DNA of 64,000 bases, taken from positions 151,107 to 215,106 of the forward strand of contig JACKCD010000001.1 of NCBI GenBank assembly GCA_020634215.1. Direction: 5' to 3'. The position numbers and the translations under genes are program-made. Numbering within the stretch: position 1 is the first letter of the stretch; every line of letters begins with the position of its first letter. Origin of the DNA: Ardenticatenaceae bacterium. GTDB taxonomy: Bacteria > Chloroflexota > Anaerolineae > Promineifilales > Promineifilaceae. Shown piece by piece: positions 1-8,692 of the stretch. The notes below the pieces were generated by a model. That model was given only the letters and a program-made list of their open reading frames with translations. It did not search any database and was not told the origin of the DNA.

Positions 1-1212
1 GATTGGTGGGATAAGTTTGCGGCGGTAACGGCCGTTATGCAGGACATCAAAGGCGTTGTCACCCGTGTTGGCGACGAAACCATCGGCGAAGTCTGGTCAC
101 TCTATGACGGGCAGGACGTGCTAAACAGCGTAGACCCCCGCTTTAGCGCCAACATCCGCCACCATGTGCAAAAAGCTCTCGTCATGGATCCCTTCCACGT
201 CTCCGCCAACACCGACCCCAAAGGCGACCGCTCCAAAAAGCCCCAAGACCAAGACCCCGACATGCTGCTCCACGTCGTCCGCGAAACGGATTCTGGCATT
301 GTCGTGCGCGGGGCTAAATTTGAAACGGCCGCTGCCTACGCCAACCAAGCCTTCGTCAAACCCACCATCGCCAACTGGGGCAACGAAGCCCTGTCCGATT
401 ACGCAGTCGGTTTTATTGCCGACATGGGCGCACCAGGCATAAAACACCTCTGCCGCACCGGTTTTGCCAACCGCGCCGCTGCCCGTGATTACCCCCTCTC
501 CAACAAATTCGACGAAATTGACACCCTCATCATCTTCGACGACGTGCATATCCCCTGGGAAAACGTCCTTTTTTACCGCCACACCAAAGCCGCCACCTAC
601 ATCCGCGCCACCCTCCACCGCTACAGCGCCTTCCCCTACGTCCACCGCATCCTCGTCTATGCCGACATGCTCATTGGCACGGCACTGCACAACTTGCGGC
701 AAACGGGGCTGGAAAATGTGCCTTCGGTGCAGGAGAAGTTGGCACAATTGGCCGTCTACCGCGAGGGGATTTGGGCGCATCTGACGGCGGCCATCACCCA
801 CGCCCAGCCTAGCCCTGGCGGTCTGCTCATGCCCAATCAATCGCTGCTAATGGCTGGCCGGGTCCACGCCCTGACCAATCTGCCGCAAATGATGCATATG
901 ACCCGCGAGTTGTGTGGCGGGCAAATTTGTGTCACGCCTGATGTGGCGACCTTTGAACATCCCGAAACCAAGCCCTGGATGGACAAATATTACACGCTCA
1001 ATGACAGTTGGATGGCAGAAGATCGGCGCAAGCTGCTAGCCTTTGCCCGTGATCTGCTCAATTCCAGCTATGCCGGGCATCGGTTGACCTTTGCCCTGTT
1101 TGCTCAGTCGCCGCCATTTGCCAATTTAGCGGCCGTTTATCGCAACTTTGATTATGATGGCCCTCTGGACTTCGTGCGTCAGGCGGCCGGGTTATCGGAC
1201 AATATCCAATGA
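1..1212 (+). CDS. 4-hydroxyphenylacetate 3-hydroxylase family (HpaB-like) oxygenase, 5'-truncated by window edge
   Basis: The frame is open back to base 1 and reads DWWDKFAAV before the first Met at 37, so the gene starts outside the window. About 403 residues are visible against roughly 480-520 for the family; the missing part is the N-terminus. HpaB-type enzymes use reduced flavin and O2 to ortho-hydroxylate phenols such as 4-hydroxyphenylacetate. C-terminal family features are present, including GGQICVTPDVATFEHPE. The family also contains 4-hydroxybutyryl-CoA dehydratase and PvcC. The adjacent Rid protein and copper amine oxidase favour aromatic amine or acid breakdown, but the substrate is inferred. 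Its stop overlaps the next start (ATGA). Confidence 0.85.
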   Translation, partial: DWWDKFAAVTAVMQDIKGVVTRVGDETIGEVWSLYDGQDVLNSVDPRFSANIRHHVQKALVMDPFHVSANTDPKGDRSKKPQDQDPDMLLHVVRETDSGIVVRGAKFETAAAYANQAFVKPTIANWGNEALSDYAVGFIADMGAPGIKHLCRTGFANRAAARDYPLSNKFDEIDTLIIFDDVHIPWENVLFYRHTKAATYIRATLHRYSAFPYVHRILVYADMLIGTALHNLRQTGLENVPSVQEKLAQLAVYREGIWAHLTAAITHAQPSPGGLLMPNQSLLMAGRVHALTNLPQMMHMTRELCGGQICVTPDVATFEHPETKPWMDKYYTLNDSWMAEDRRKLLAFARDLLNSSYAGHRLTFALFAQSPPFANLAAVYRNFDYDGPLDFVRQAAGLSDNIQ

Positions 1213-1625
1213 CACACACGCGCTTACGCAAATTCAACACGAAGGACGCTTATCCAGAGCAAAGTCTGGACAATGATTTATGTATGGTGGTCATCGCGGG
1301 CAACCACATCTTTTTGCGCGGTCAAACGGCCATGGATTTGGACGGCCATATCGTCGGCATTGGCGATGCGGCGGCTCAGGCGGAAAACGCGATGGCTTGC
1401 ACCAAAATTTTGCTGGAAGAAGCTGGTTCCAAGCTGGAAGACATCTGCAAAGTCACCATCTACATCACCGACCGCGCCTACCGCGAACCGGTTTATCGCG
1501 TCGTCGGCAAATGGCTTAAGGGAGTTTATCCCGTTTCTACGGGGCTGATTGTGAATGGGTTAGCCAAGCCAGAATATTTGATGGAGATTGATGTGGAGGC
1601 GGTAATCCCGCAGGATGTGGAATAG
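1209..1625 (+). CDS. Rid (YjgF/YER057c/UK114) family protein
   Basis: 138 residues, the usual size for the Rid superfamily, whose best-known members hydrolyse reactive enamines and imines released by PLP or amine-oxidising enzymes. The family core is seen in the stretch ending GLAKPEYLMEIDVEAV. The Arg that binds the carboxylate in canonical RidA (the PARS motif) appears replaced: here the segment reads YPVSTG with Ser at about position 110. This is therefore likely a non-RidA subgroup whose deaminase activity cannot be assumed. The start overlaps the HpaB-like stop by 4 bp, implying translational coupling and a shared pathway. Confidence 0.87.
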   Translation: MTHTRLRKFNTKDAYPEQSLDNDLCMVVIAGNHIFLRGQTAMDLDGHIVGIGDAAAQAENAMACTKILLEEAGSKLEDICKVTIYITDRAYREPVYRVVGKWLKGVYPVSTGLIVNGLAKPEYLMEIDVEAVIPQDVE

Positions 1626-1866
1626 GACGCAGATTCACCTGATTTTCCTGATTCGTACCTTAACGATGAAATCCTTGTACGCAAACAAGCAATGACACAG
1701 AGTTACACAGAGAAAGGAAAGAGAATCACAGAGGAAGGGGAAATGCCCCATTTCTTCTCTGTGCCTCTCTGTGTCTTCTCTGTGAACCTCCGTGTAACGT
1801 TTTGAGTTCTGTCTCGTTCAGGTTAGGCGACTCTTTATCAGGAAAATCAGTTAAATCAGCGTCCCT
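1624..1866. repeat. Nested intergenic inverted repeats
   Basis: The gap between the Rid and DUF1028 genes is almost entirely paired sequence. An outer arm beginning GGACGCAGATTCACCTGATT (about 1625-1650) faces AATCAGTTAAATCAGCGTCC near 1845-1864. An inner arm built from ACACAGAG-type words (about 1694-1735) faces TCTCTGTG-type words (1755-1799). The outer word recurs at 2568 and 46723. No ORF of note lies inside. Confidence 0.75.
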
Positions 1867-1882
1867 GCTTTAAGGAATAACC

Positions 1883-2557
1883 ATGACGTTTTCATTAGCT
1901 GGACGATGTGAACGAACGGGGATGGTGGGAGCGGTGATTAGCACCTCTAGCCCCTGCGTGGGGGCGCGGTGCATGTGGGTGCAGGCGGGGGCGGGGGTGG
2001 TGCTGACGCAGAATGTGACGAATCCGGCGTTGGGGCCGGCTGGGCTGGATCAGTTAGCAATGGGGGCATTGGCTCATGAAACGCTGGCGTATTTACTGAC
2101 GCTGGAACCTTACCCCGATTATCGGCAGGTGGCGGTGTTGGATGGTGGTGGGGAAACGGCCGTTTATTCCGGCAGCCAAACCCTCGGCATCTACGCCACT
2201 GCCTCTGGACACAACTGCATTGCAGCAGGCAATCTGCTGGCAAACACCCACGTGCCGCAAGCGATGGTCGATGAATTCAGCCGCCACCCAGAACTCCATT
2301 TGGCGGATCGGCTGCTGGCCGTGTTGGAAGCGGGTTTGGCGGCTGGCGGGGAGATGGGCCTAGTCCATTCGGCTGCTCTCACCGTCTGTGACCAAGATAG
2401 TTGGCCGATTGCCGACCTGCGCGTGGATTGGCACGATGCGCCCATTGCCCAGCTTCGCACGGTTTGGGAGGTGTACCAGCCGCAAATGGAAGCCTACATC
2501 CTCCGCGCTAAAGACCCGCGCTTGGCTCCGAGTTATGGGGTGCCGGGAGATGAATAA
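1883..2557 (+). CDS. DUF1028 family protein
   Basis: 224 residues matching the DUF1028 family, thought to belong to the Ntn-hydrolase fold. It opens with the typical TFSLAGRCERTGMVGAVIST segment and has the conserved ASGHNCIAAGNLL region around residues 105-120. The start ATG follows an AAGGAA sequence. Biochemical function of the family is not established. It is often found with amine or amino-acid catabolic genes, and here lies between a Rid gene and a copper amine oxidase. The AACGGCCGTT palindrome at 2155 lies in the middle, and base use changes visibly there from G-rich to C-rich. Confidence 0.8.
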   Translation: MTFSLAGRCERTGMVGAVISTSSPCVGARCMWVQAGAGVVLTQNVTNPALGPAGLDQLAMGALAHETLAYLLTLEPYPDYRQVAVLDGGGETAVYSGSQTLGIYATASGHNCIAAGNLLANTHVPQAMVDEFSRHPELHLADRLLAVLEAGLAAGGEMGLVHSAALTVCDQDSWPIADLRVDWHDAPIAQLRTVWEVYQPQMEAYILRAKDPRLAPSYGVPGDE

Positions 2558-2567
2558 GAAAACAATA

Positions 2568-2621
2568 GGACGCAGATTTACCTGATTCTCCTGATCAGGC
2601 AAATCAGGTAAATCTGCGTCC
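2568..2621. repeat. Perfect 20-bp stem hairpin, same word as 1624 and 46723
   Basis: GGACGCAGATTTACCTGATT (2568-2587) is exactly inverted at 2602-2621, with a 14-nt loop and a T-run after it (2624-2629). It lies between the DUF1028 stop and the amine oxidase ribosome binding site, so it could end or attenuate transcription. Confidence 0.8.
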
Positions 2622-2642
2622 CATTTTTTGCAGGAGTTGACC

Positions 2643-4568
2643 ATGTTAGTAGATGCAACCAGAACGGCCGTTCCCCACCCCCTCGATCCCTTATCAGCCA
2701 GCGAAATCAACCAGATTGTGGCACTGCTGCGCCAGCACGCGGACGTGGCGACTGGGGTTTGCTTCCACTCCATGCAAGCCATCGAGCCAGACAAGGTGGA
2801 GTTGGCGGCGTATGAGGAAGAGAAACGGCCGTTTCCCCGCCGCGCCCTCGCCATCCTCCTCGACAAACAAACCGGTCGCACTTATGAAGCCATCGTCAAC
2901 CTGGATCACAATCAGGTTGAAAGCCTCAGCCACATTCCTGGTGTCAAACCTGGCGTTTTGCTGGAAGAGATGGAAGAGGCCGAAGCCGTTATCAAGGCCA
3001 ACCCCGAATTTCAGGCGGCTTTGCGGCGGCGGGGCATCACCGATTTTGAGCGCGTAAGCGTTGACCCCTGGGCACCTGGCTACTATGGCGATCCGTTGGA
3101 AGACAAGCACCGCCTCAGTCGCGGCGTGCCTTATTTGAACGAACAAATTGGCGACAACTTTTACGCTCGCCCGATTGAAAATCTGCTGGTTTTAATTGAC
3201 ATAAATAAGATGGAGGTGGTACGGGTAGATGATTTTGCCCCTGTGCCGGTGCCGCAGGAATCGGCCGATTTTCTGACGGGTTTGAAACCCCGCACTGATG
3301 TCAAACCGTTGGAGATTACGCAGCCGGAGGGGGTGAGCTTTACGGTGGATGGCTGGCAGATTCGTTGGCAGAAGTGGCAGATGCGGATTAGTTTTAACCA
3401 TCGAGAGGGGCTGGTGTTGCATCAGGTGGGGTATGAGGATAACGGCCGTTTACGCCCCATTCTCCACCGCATTTCTCTCGCCGAAATGACTGTCCCCTAC
3501 GGCGATCCTGGCTTGTCCCAATACCGCAAAAACGCCTTTGACGCAGGTGAATATGGGCTGGGCATGTTGACCAATTCGCTGGAATTGGGCTGCGACTGTC
3601 TGGGCGAGATTTATTATTTTGATGCCGATTTGGTCACGATCAATGGGCAAGTGCGGACGATTAAAAACGCCATTTGCCTGCACGAAGAGGATGCCAGTCT
3701 GCTGTGGAAGCATGTGGATGTGCGAGCCAAGGGGGTAGCGGTGCGGCGGTCGCGGCGGCTGGTTGTGTCTTTTATTGCCACGGTGGGCAATTATGAGTAT
3801 GGCTTTTATTGGTGTTTTTATCAGGATGGCAATATCCAGCTTGATGTGCGGCTGACGGGGATTTTGCAGACGGGGGCTTATGTGGAGGGGGATGTGCCGA
3901 GGTTTGGGGCGCGGTTAAACGGCCGTTTATATGCTCCCAACCACCAACATTTCTTTTGTGTGAGGCTGCATACGGCCGTTGATGGCCCCCGCAACACCGT
4001 CGTCGAAACCGACACCCTGGCCGCTCCCGCCGATGAGTCCAATCCACACGGTAACGCCTTTTACGCCCAAACTACCCTCTTGCGCCGCGAACAAACGGCT
4101 CAACGCCTCATTGACCCTTTCGCGGCTCGTACCTGGAGCATCACCAATCCCAACAGCTTGAACAAAGTGGGGCAGCCCGTCGCCTATAAACTCATTCCTG
4201 GCGAAAACAGCCTGCCCTTCGCCCAGCCCCATGCCTACATCAGCCAACGGGCTGGTTATATGTTCAAGCATCTGTGGGTCACACCCTATCATCCCAATGA
4301 AAAATACCCCGGTGGTGCTTACCCCTATCAATCCCCTGGCGGCAATGGCTTGCCCCAATGGACGGCGCAGGATCGCTCGGTGGACAATGAGGATATTGTG
4401 GTTTGGTATGTGATGGGGCATACGCATGTGCCGCGCTTGGAAGATTGGCCGGTGATGCCGGTAGCAACGATTGGTTTCTGGCTCAAGCCCAGCGGCTTTT
4501 TCGCCCAAAGCCCAGCAATGGATGTGCCAGCCAGTCTGCCACACCATTGCCATATACCGGAACAATAG
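2643..4568 (+). CDS. Copper-containing primary-amine oxidase
   Basis: 641 residues, about the family length. It oxidises primary amines (for example tyramine or phenylethylamine) to aldehyde, NH3 and H2O2 with copper and self-made topaquinone. The cofactor site GNYEY places the modified Tyr near residue 384. The catalytic Asp is about residue 300 in NAFDAGEYG. Copper-binding His residues are at about 434 and 436 (HQH) and near 595 (HVPRLEDWPVMP). The start at 2643 is chosen because AGGAG lies 6 nt upstream; a TTG at 2628 is in frame but lacks one. No signal peptide is obvious, so it is probably cytoplasmic. Product aldehydes would fit the HpaB-like oxygenase next door. Confidence 0.93.
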   Translation: MLVDATRTAVPHPLDPLSASEINQIVALLRQHADVATGVCFHSMQAIEPDKVELAAYEEEKRPFPRRALAILLDKQTGRTYEAIVNLDHNQVESLSHIPGVKPGVLLEEMEEAEAVIKANPEFQAALRRRGITDFERVSVDPWAPGYYGDPLEDKHRLSRGVPYLNEQIGDNFYARPIENLLVLIDINKMEVVRVDDFAPVPVPQESADFLTGLKPRTDVKPLEITQPEGVSFTVDGWQIRWQKWQMRISFNHREGLVLHQVGYEDNGRLRPILHRISLAEMTVPYGDPGLSQYRKNAFDAGEYGLGMLTNSLELGCDCLGEIYYFDADLVTINGQVRTIKNAICLHEEDASLLWKHVDVRAKGVAVRRSRRLVVSFIATVGNYEYGFYWCFYQDGNIQLDVRLTGILQTGAYVEGDVPRFGARLNGRLYAPNHQHFFCVRLHTAVDGPRNTVVETDTLAAPADESNPHGNAFYAQTTLLRREQTAQRLIDPFAARTWSITNPNSLNKVGQPVAYKLIPGENSLPFAQPHAYISQRAGYMFKHLWVTPYHPNEKYPGGAYPYQSPGGNGLPQWTAQDRSVDNEDIVVWYVMGHTHVPRLEDWPVMPVATIGFWLKPSGFFAQSPAMDVPASLPHHCHIPEQ

Positions 4569-4579
4569 GGGCATTGTTC

Positions 4580-4622
4580 GTAGAGATTGGAGATTGTTTG
4601 AATCTCCAACCACCAATCACTA
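4580..4622. terminator. Hairpin between convergent genes
   Basis: GTAGAGATTGGAGATT faces AATCTCCAACCACCAATC-ACTAC across a short loop in the 55-bp gap between two genes that converge. It is an AGATTGG-word member of the intergenic repeat class and is placed to act as a bidirectional terminator. Confidence 0.5.
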
Positions 4623-4623
4623 C

Positions 4624-5601
4624 TTACTCGGAGCGCACCAAAGCGGCAGGGCGTTGGCGCAACAACTGTTCAGCCTCGGCCACAATCTGGCGCACAATGT
4701 GGCCGGCCGGTTCCTGCGAACCGATCAACCCAACCCCCAGACCCGCGCTAATATCCACCACCTCTTTATCCTGTGCTTTGGCACCTGCTTCCAACTCCTG
4801 CCGTAACGCCGCTTGTTGTTCTCGAATCTCAGCCATACGACCATCCCACGTCGTGTTAAACCGATTTCGCAGGACGCGGTCGGCAATACCGGCCGGAAAA
4901 GAGGCACCGCGTACCTGGTCGTAAACCGAGGTGCGGATGGTGTCATCGGTTGAGGCAGCCAATACCGCTTGCTGCTCCCAAGCCCCACCGCCCCACTCAT
5001 CGCTGGCAACAAAGCGCGTTCCCAAGGAGACACCCGACGCGCCTAACAGCAAAACCGCTGCCAATCCGCGCCCATCCACAACCCCACCGGCCGCCAGCAC
5101 CGGAATATCGCCCACGCTGTCCACAACGGCCGGCAATAAGGTCAGGGTACTCGCCATCCCTGTATGCCCCCCTGCTTCAGTTCCCTGGGCAATAATGGCA
5201 TCCACACCCGCTTGGGCAGCGCGCTTGGCCTGTGCCAAGCTTTGCACCTGGGCAAAAACCCGCACCCCTCGCGCCTTAGCCGCCGCCACATAGGGGGTTG
5301 GATCGGCAAAGGAATGGTTGATGACGGCAACTTGCTCATCCAGTGCCACCTGCACCAGATCGTCAATGTTGGGAAATGACGAGACAAGGCCAACGCCAAA
5401 CGGCCGTTCTGTCAAACCACGCGCCGCCCGAATTTGCCCTCGCAGCCAATCCGGCCCGCCGCCGCTGGTGCCGCCAATCATGCCAAAACCACCCGCATTG
5501 GAGACAGCCGCAGCCAATGTAGCGGTTGCCGTACCACCCATGGGGGCATTCAAAATTGGGTGGGCAATACCCAGAAGATCGCATAAACGAGTATGAATCA
5601 T
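4624..5601 (-). CDS. Nitronate monooxygenase (2-nitropropane dioxygenase family)
   Basis: 325 residues, FMN TIM-barrel family. It oxidises propionate-3-nitronate and related alkyl nitronates; some members are enoyl-ACP reductase-like. Family features in order: the N-terminal PILNAPMGG, a QGTEAGGHTG segment near residue 165, and the FMN phosphate loop LAAGGVVDGRG with GVSLGTRF. The start at 5601 is chosen over an upstream in-frame ATG at 5661 because it opens with the canonical MIHTRLCDLLGI and does not run into the upstream ABC gene. It lies 23 bp after the oppF-type gene and may be the last gene of the peptide operon. A link to peptide recycling is not obvious. Confidence 0.88.
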   Translation of the reverse strand: MIHTRLCDLLGIAHPILNAPMGGTATATLAAAVSNAGGFGMIGGTSGGGPDWLRGQIRAARGLTERPFGVGLVSSFPNIDDLVQVALDEQVAVINHSFADPTPYVAAAKARGVRVFAQVQSLAQAKRAAQAGVDAIIAQGTEAGGHTGMASTLTLLPAVVDSVGDIPVLAAGGVVDGRGLAAVLLLGASGVSLGTRFVASDEWGGGAWEQQAVLAASTDDTIRTSVYDQVRGASFPAGIADRVLRNRFNTTWDGRMAEIREQQAALRQELEAGAKAQDKEVVDISAGLGVGLIGSQEPAGHIVRQIVAEAEQLLRQRPAALVRSE

Positions 5602-5624
5602 GGTTCTTTCCAATAGCAAAAGGT

Positions 5625-6623
5625 TTAACCGGTGGTCTTCACCAAATGGCAGGCTACCCAATGGCCGGCCGACACTTCCGTAAACGCTGGCTCAACCTCA
5701 TAGCAAACCGGCTCGGCCACTGGACAGCGGGTATTAAAATTGCAGCCCTGCGGCGGGTTAGCGGGGCTGGGCACATCTCCCTGCAGCACAATACGCTCCC
5801 GCCGCGCCTCAAACAGCGGGTCGGGAACGGGAACGGCCGAAAGTAGTGCCTTTGTATACGGGTGCAACGGGTTATAGTATAGATTGCGCCGATCCGTTAG
5901 CTCCACAATTTTGCCCAAATACATCACCGCAATCCGGTCGCTGATGTGGCGCACCATGCTCAGATCATGGGCGATGAACAAGTAGGTTAGCCCCAACCGC
6001 TCTTGCAGTTCCTCTAACAAATTCACCACCTGCGCCTGAATAGACACATCCAGCGCGGCGATGGGTTCATCACACACAATAAAATCGGGGTTAATCGCCA
6101 GGGCGCGAGCGATACCCACCCGCTGCCGCTGCCCGCCGGAAAATTCATGTGGGTAACGGCTGATAAAGTGCGGGTTAAGGCCAACCAGATAGAGCAGCTC
6201 TTCAACCCGATCACGCCGCTCCGCGCCGCGTGCCAGCCCAAAGATGTCCAACGCCTCGCCAACGATGCTGCCTACTGTCATGCGGGGATTAAGAGAAGCA
6301 TACGGGTCTTGAAAAATGAGCTGCATCCGCCGCCGTATCTGCCGCATTTCTTCGCCACGCAGCGTCGCTAAATTCTTGCCTTCCAGCATCACCTCCCCGG
6401 CGGTGGGAGGATACACTTGCAAAATAGTGCGCCCGGTCGTGGATTTGCCGCAGCCGCTTTCGCCCACCAGCCCCAGGGTCTCACCCTGGTAAATATCAAA
6501 GCTCACGCCGTCTACAGCTTTGACATCCCCCACATGCCGCCGAAAAACGCCCCGCGTGATGGGAAAATACTTCTTTAGGTCTTTGACCTGCACCAGCACT
6601 GAACGGTCATGCTGCTTGGACAT
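5625..6623 (-). CDS. Oligopeptide/dipeptide ABC transporter ATP-binding protein (OppF/DppF type)
   Basis: 332 residues. Walker A GESGCGKST, signature FSGGQRQRVGIARALA, Walker B DFIVCDEPIAALD and the H-loop HDLSMV are all intact. The C-terminal oligo/dipeptide domain has HPYTKALLSAVP and the cysteine cluster (CNFNTRCPVAEPVC) typical of this ATPase pair. The start at 6623 has AGGAG upstream and overlaps the end of the partner ATPase by 17 bp. It pairs with the OppD-type ATPase to drive peptide import through the two permeases encoded upstream. Confidence 0.93.
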   Translation of the reverse strand: MSKQHDRSVLVQVKDLKKYFPITRGVFRRHVGDVKAVDGVSFDIYQGETLGLVGESGCGKSTTGRTILQVYPPTAGEVMLEGKNLATLRGEEMRQIRRRMQLIFQDPYASLNPRMTVGSIVGEALDIFGLARGAERRDRVEELLYLVGLNPHFISRYPHEFSGGQRQRVGIARALAINPDFIVCDEPIAALDVSIQAQVVNLLEELQERLGLTYLFIAHDLSMVRHISDRIAVMYLGKIVELTDRRNLYYNPLHPYTKALLSAVPVPDPLFEARRERIVLQGDVPSPANPPQGCNFNTRCPVAEPVCYEVEPAFTEVSAGHWVACHLVKTTG

Positions 6624-7611
6624 AGGTCCACACTCCTTTTGTCGCCTCTTTTTCCCAGCACGCAACCTGGTGATTGCGGCCAATGGTTTCTAAAACGGGG
6701 TTCTCGTCCAGACAGCGTTGGGTTGCATAGCTGCATCGCGGGGCAAAGGGGCATCCGGCCGGCAAATGTGCCAGGTCGGGCGGCTGGCCGGGAATAGAAA
6801 ACAGCTTCGTTCCCCGTTCCGAATCCAGTCGCGGCAGCGAGCCTAATAAACCCAGGGTGTAAGGGTGGCGCGGCGTGGTGTAGAGCGTTTCGACACGCGC
6901 ATCTTCGATCACGTACCCGGCATACATCACCAGAACCCGCTGCGCCAACCGCGCCACAACGCCCAAATCATGGGTAATCCAAATCACGGCCATGCCGAGG
7001 GCTTCCTGCAACTGTTTTACCAAATCCGTGATTTGCGCCTGGATGGTGACATCCAACGCCGTGGTGGGTTCGTCGGCAATCAGCAGCACGGGGTTGCAGG
7101 AAAGTGCCATAGCGATCATAGCTCGCTGGCGCATCCCGCCGGAAAATTGATGCGGATAGTCGTCTAATCTGTCCTCGGCATTGGGAATACCCACCATGCT
7201 TAATAGTTCAGCCGCCCGCGTGCGAGCTTGCTCTGTGTTTAGCCCCTGGTGTCGCTCCAGTGCCTCCATAATCTGAAAGCCGACCTTTAGCACCGGGTTG
7301 AGGGAGGTCATGGGGTCTTGGAAAACCATAGCAATTTCAGCCCCCCGGATTTGCTGCACCTCTAGTTCACTGAGTTTAAGTATGTCGCGGCCGTTAAAGA
7401 TGACCTCGCCCGCCACAATTTCGCCCGGCGGTTCGGGAATGAGCCGCATGACGGAGAGCATACTCACGCTTTTGCCGCTGCCGCTTTCGCCCACAATCCC
7501 CAGCGTTTCCCCTGTGCCAAGGCTGTAGGAGATGCCATTGACAGCCCGCACGATTCCTTCTTCGGTGTTGAACTGCGTGGTCAGGTTGCGTATTTCCAGT
7601 AGATTTGCCAA
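6607..7611 (-). CDS. Oligopeptide/dipeptide ABC transporter ATP-binding protein (OppD/DppD type)
   Basis: 334 residues. Walker A GESGSGKS, signature FSGGMRQRAMIAMALS, Walker B LLIADEPTTALD and a C-terminal GCPFAPRCSYATQRC cluster mark the second ATPase of an Opp/Dpp importer. It directly follows the NlpC/P60 peptidase gene (30-bp gap) and overlaps the OppF-type gene. This order puts the peptidase and epimerase inside the transporter operon rather than beside it. Confidence 0.93.
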   Translation of the reverse strand: MANLLEIRNLTTQFNTEEGIVRAVNGISYSLGTGETLGIVGESGSGKSVSMLSVMRLIPEPPGEIVAGEVIFNGRDILKLSELEVQQIRGAEIAMVFQDPMTSLNPVLKVGFQIMEALERHQGLNTEQARTRAAELLSMVGIPNAEDRLDDYPHQFSGGMRQRAMIAMALSCNPVLLIADEPTTALDVTIQAQITDLVKQLQEALGMAVIWITHDLGVVARLAQRVLVMYAGYVIEDARVETLYTTPRHPYTLGLLGSLPRLDSERGTKLFSIPGQPPDLAHLPAGCPFAPRCSYATQRCLDENPVLETIGRNHQVACWEKEATKGVWTYVQAA

Positions 7612-7641
7612 AGTGAGTTTCTCCTTTTCACCTTCTGTTGC

Positions 7642-8673
7642 TTACTCACGCAAAAATGTTCGTGCGCCCACAAACTGTTGGTGCAAATGGGGCACCGTTT
7701 GAATATCGTCTTCATACACGCCATTGCGGGCAACGGAGGCGTGTAAGATGCGCCAATCACCTAGGCTGATGCCAACATGGGTGATTGCCCGGCCGCCTGT
7801 TTGGCGTTGGTTGCCAAAGTAGAGCAGATCGCCGGGTTGGAATGGGGGCTCCACGACTCGCCCAGCTTTATATTGCATATCGGCATCGCGTGGAATGATG
7901 ACACCAGCCAGGCGATGGGTCAGTTGCGCCAAACCGGAGCAGTCGAGACCCAAGCTGGTGCAGCCGCCCCACAGATAGGGGACGCCGATAAATTGGGTGG
8001 CATCTTGTATAATCTGCTGGCGTTGGGCGGAACCGGTTTGGGGCAAGGTGTCGCACGGCCGCAAGTTGGCTAAAGGTGTCCAGCCGGTTGACCCACCTGC
8101 TAGGGAAAGTTGTGCCCAAGTGTTGTTTGTTTGCGTGACACAAACGGCCGTTCCTGCCAGCACACGCCCCACCCGCAACGCTGTCTCATCGGGGGATTGG
8201 TGCAAGAGGGCAATGGGACTGCTGACGAGGTGGGTGGGGGCGGAAACGGCCGTTTCTCCCAGATAACTGCCATACACCCAGCCCAAATACCCATCATCCT
8301 GCCGCACATACACCCACTTTCCCTGCTCCAGAAGCTGCTCCACCCGCATCCCCTGCACCAACTGGCTCACCATCTCCGCCTGGAACGATGGTTGGGCATA
8401 CAAACCCGTCACATTAGTCGCCACCTGACAAAACTGCCCCGGTTGTGACCGCAGCACCCGTACCGCTCCGGCCGTAAAAACTAAATCAGGAAATTGTTCG
8501 GTTAGGGTGTCATGAACGGCCGTTAACGTCTCCCCATCCAGCACGCTCCCCGACAAGGCACACACATTCTCAACTACAGCTTCTGCCTCAAGTTGGCAGT
8601 GGCATAGGCGGGTATCACTATATTTTTGGGAAACTTCAGCTAATGCGGCACGAACTTGAACCAATATCGTCAT
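7642..8673 (-). CDS. NlpC/P60 peptidase with SH3 domains, YkfC-like gamma-D-Glu-diamino acid endopeptidase
   Basis: 343 residues with no signal peptide, so probably cytoplasmic. An N-terminal domain of about 75 residues is followed by two bacterial SH3-like repeats (about 88-140 and 150-205) and a C-terminal NlpC/P60 domain. Catalytic residues are Cys245 (GLDCSGLAQ), His299 (THVGIS) and His311 (LHAS). This layout matches YkfC, which cuts the gamma-D-Glu to diaminopimelate/Lys bond in imported murein peptides. The neighbouring dipeptide epimerase handles the L-Ala-D-Glu product. The start at 8673 has GGGGAGAAAGC upstream. Confidence 0.88.
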   Translation of the reverse strand: MTILVQVRAALAEVSQKYSDTRLCHCQLEAEAVVENVCALSGSVLDGETLTAVHDTLTEQFPDLVFTAGAVRVLRSQPGQFCQVATNVTGLYAQPSFQAEMVSQLVQGMRVEQLLEQGKWVYVRQDDGYLGWVYGSYLGETAVSAPTHLVSSPIALLHQSPDETALRVGRVLAGTAVCVTQTNNTWAQLSLAGGSTGWTPLANLRPCDTLPQTGSAQRQQIIQDATQFIGVPYLWGGCTSLGLDCSGLAQLTHRLAGVIIPRDADMQYKAGRVVEPPFQPGDLLYFGNQRQTGGRAITHVGISLGDWRILHASVARNGVYEDDIQTVPHLHQQFVGARTFLRE

Positions 8674-8692
8674 GCTTTCTCCCCTTCCAGGT

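Noticed and set aside
121..840. Long minus-strand ORF opposite the HpaB-like gene
   Set aside because: Its protein is low-complexity Gly/Val/Asp sequence, the complement of a well-supported gene. Many similar opposite-strand ORFs in this window arise from the skewed base use around the palindrome.
3927..4616. 229-codon minus-strand ORF opposite the amine oxidase 3' end
   Set aside because: No family similarity that I can see, and it covers conserved copper-ligand codons of the real gene on the other strand.
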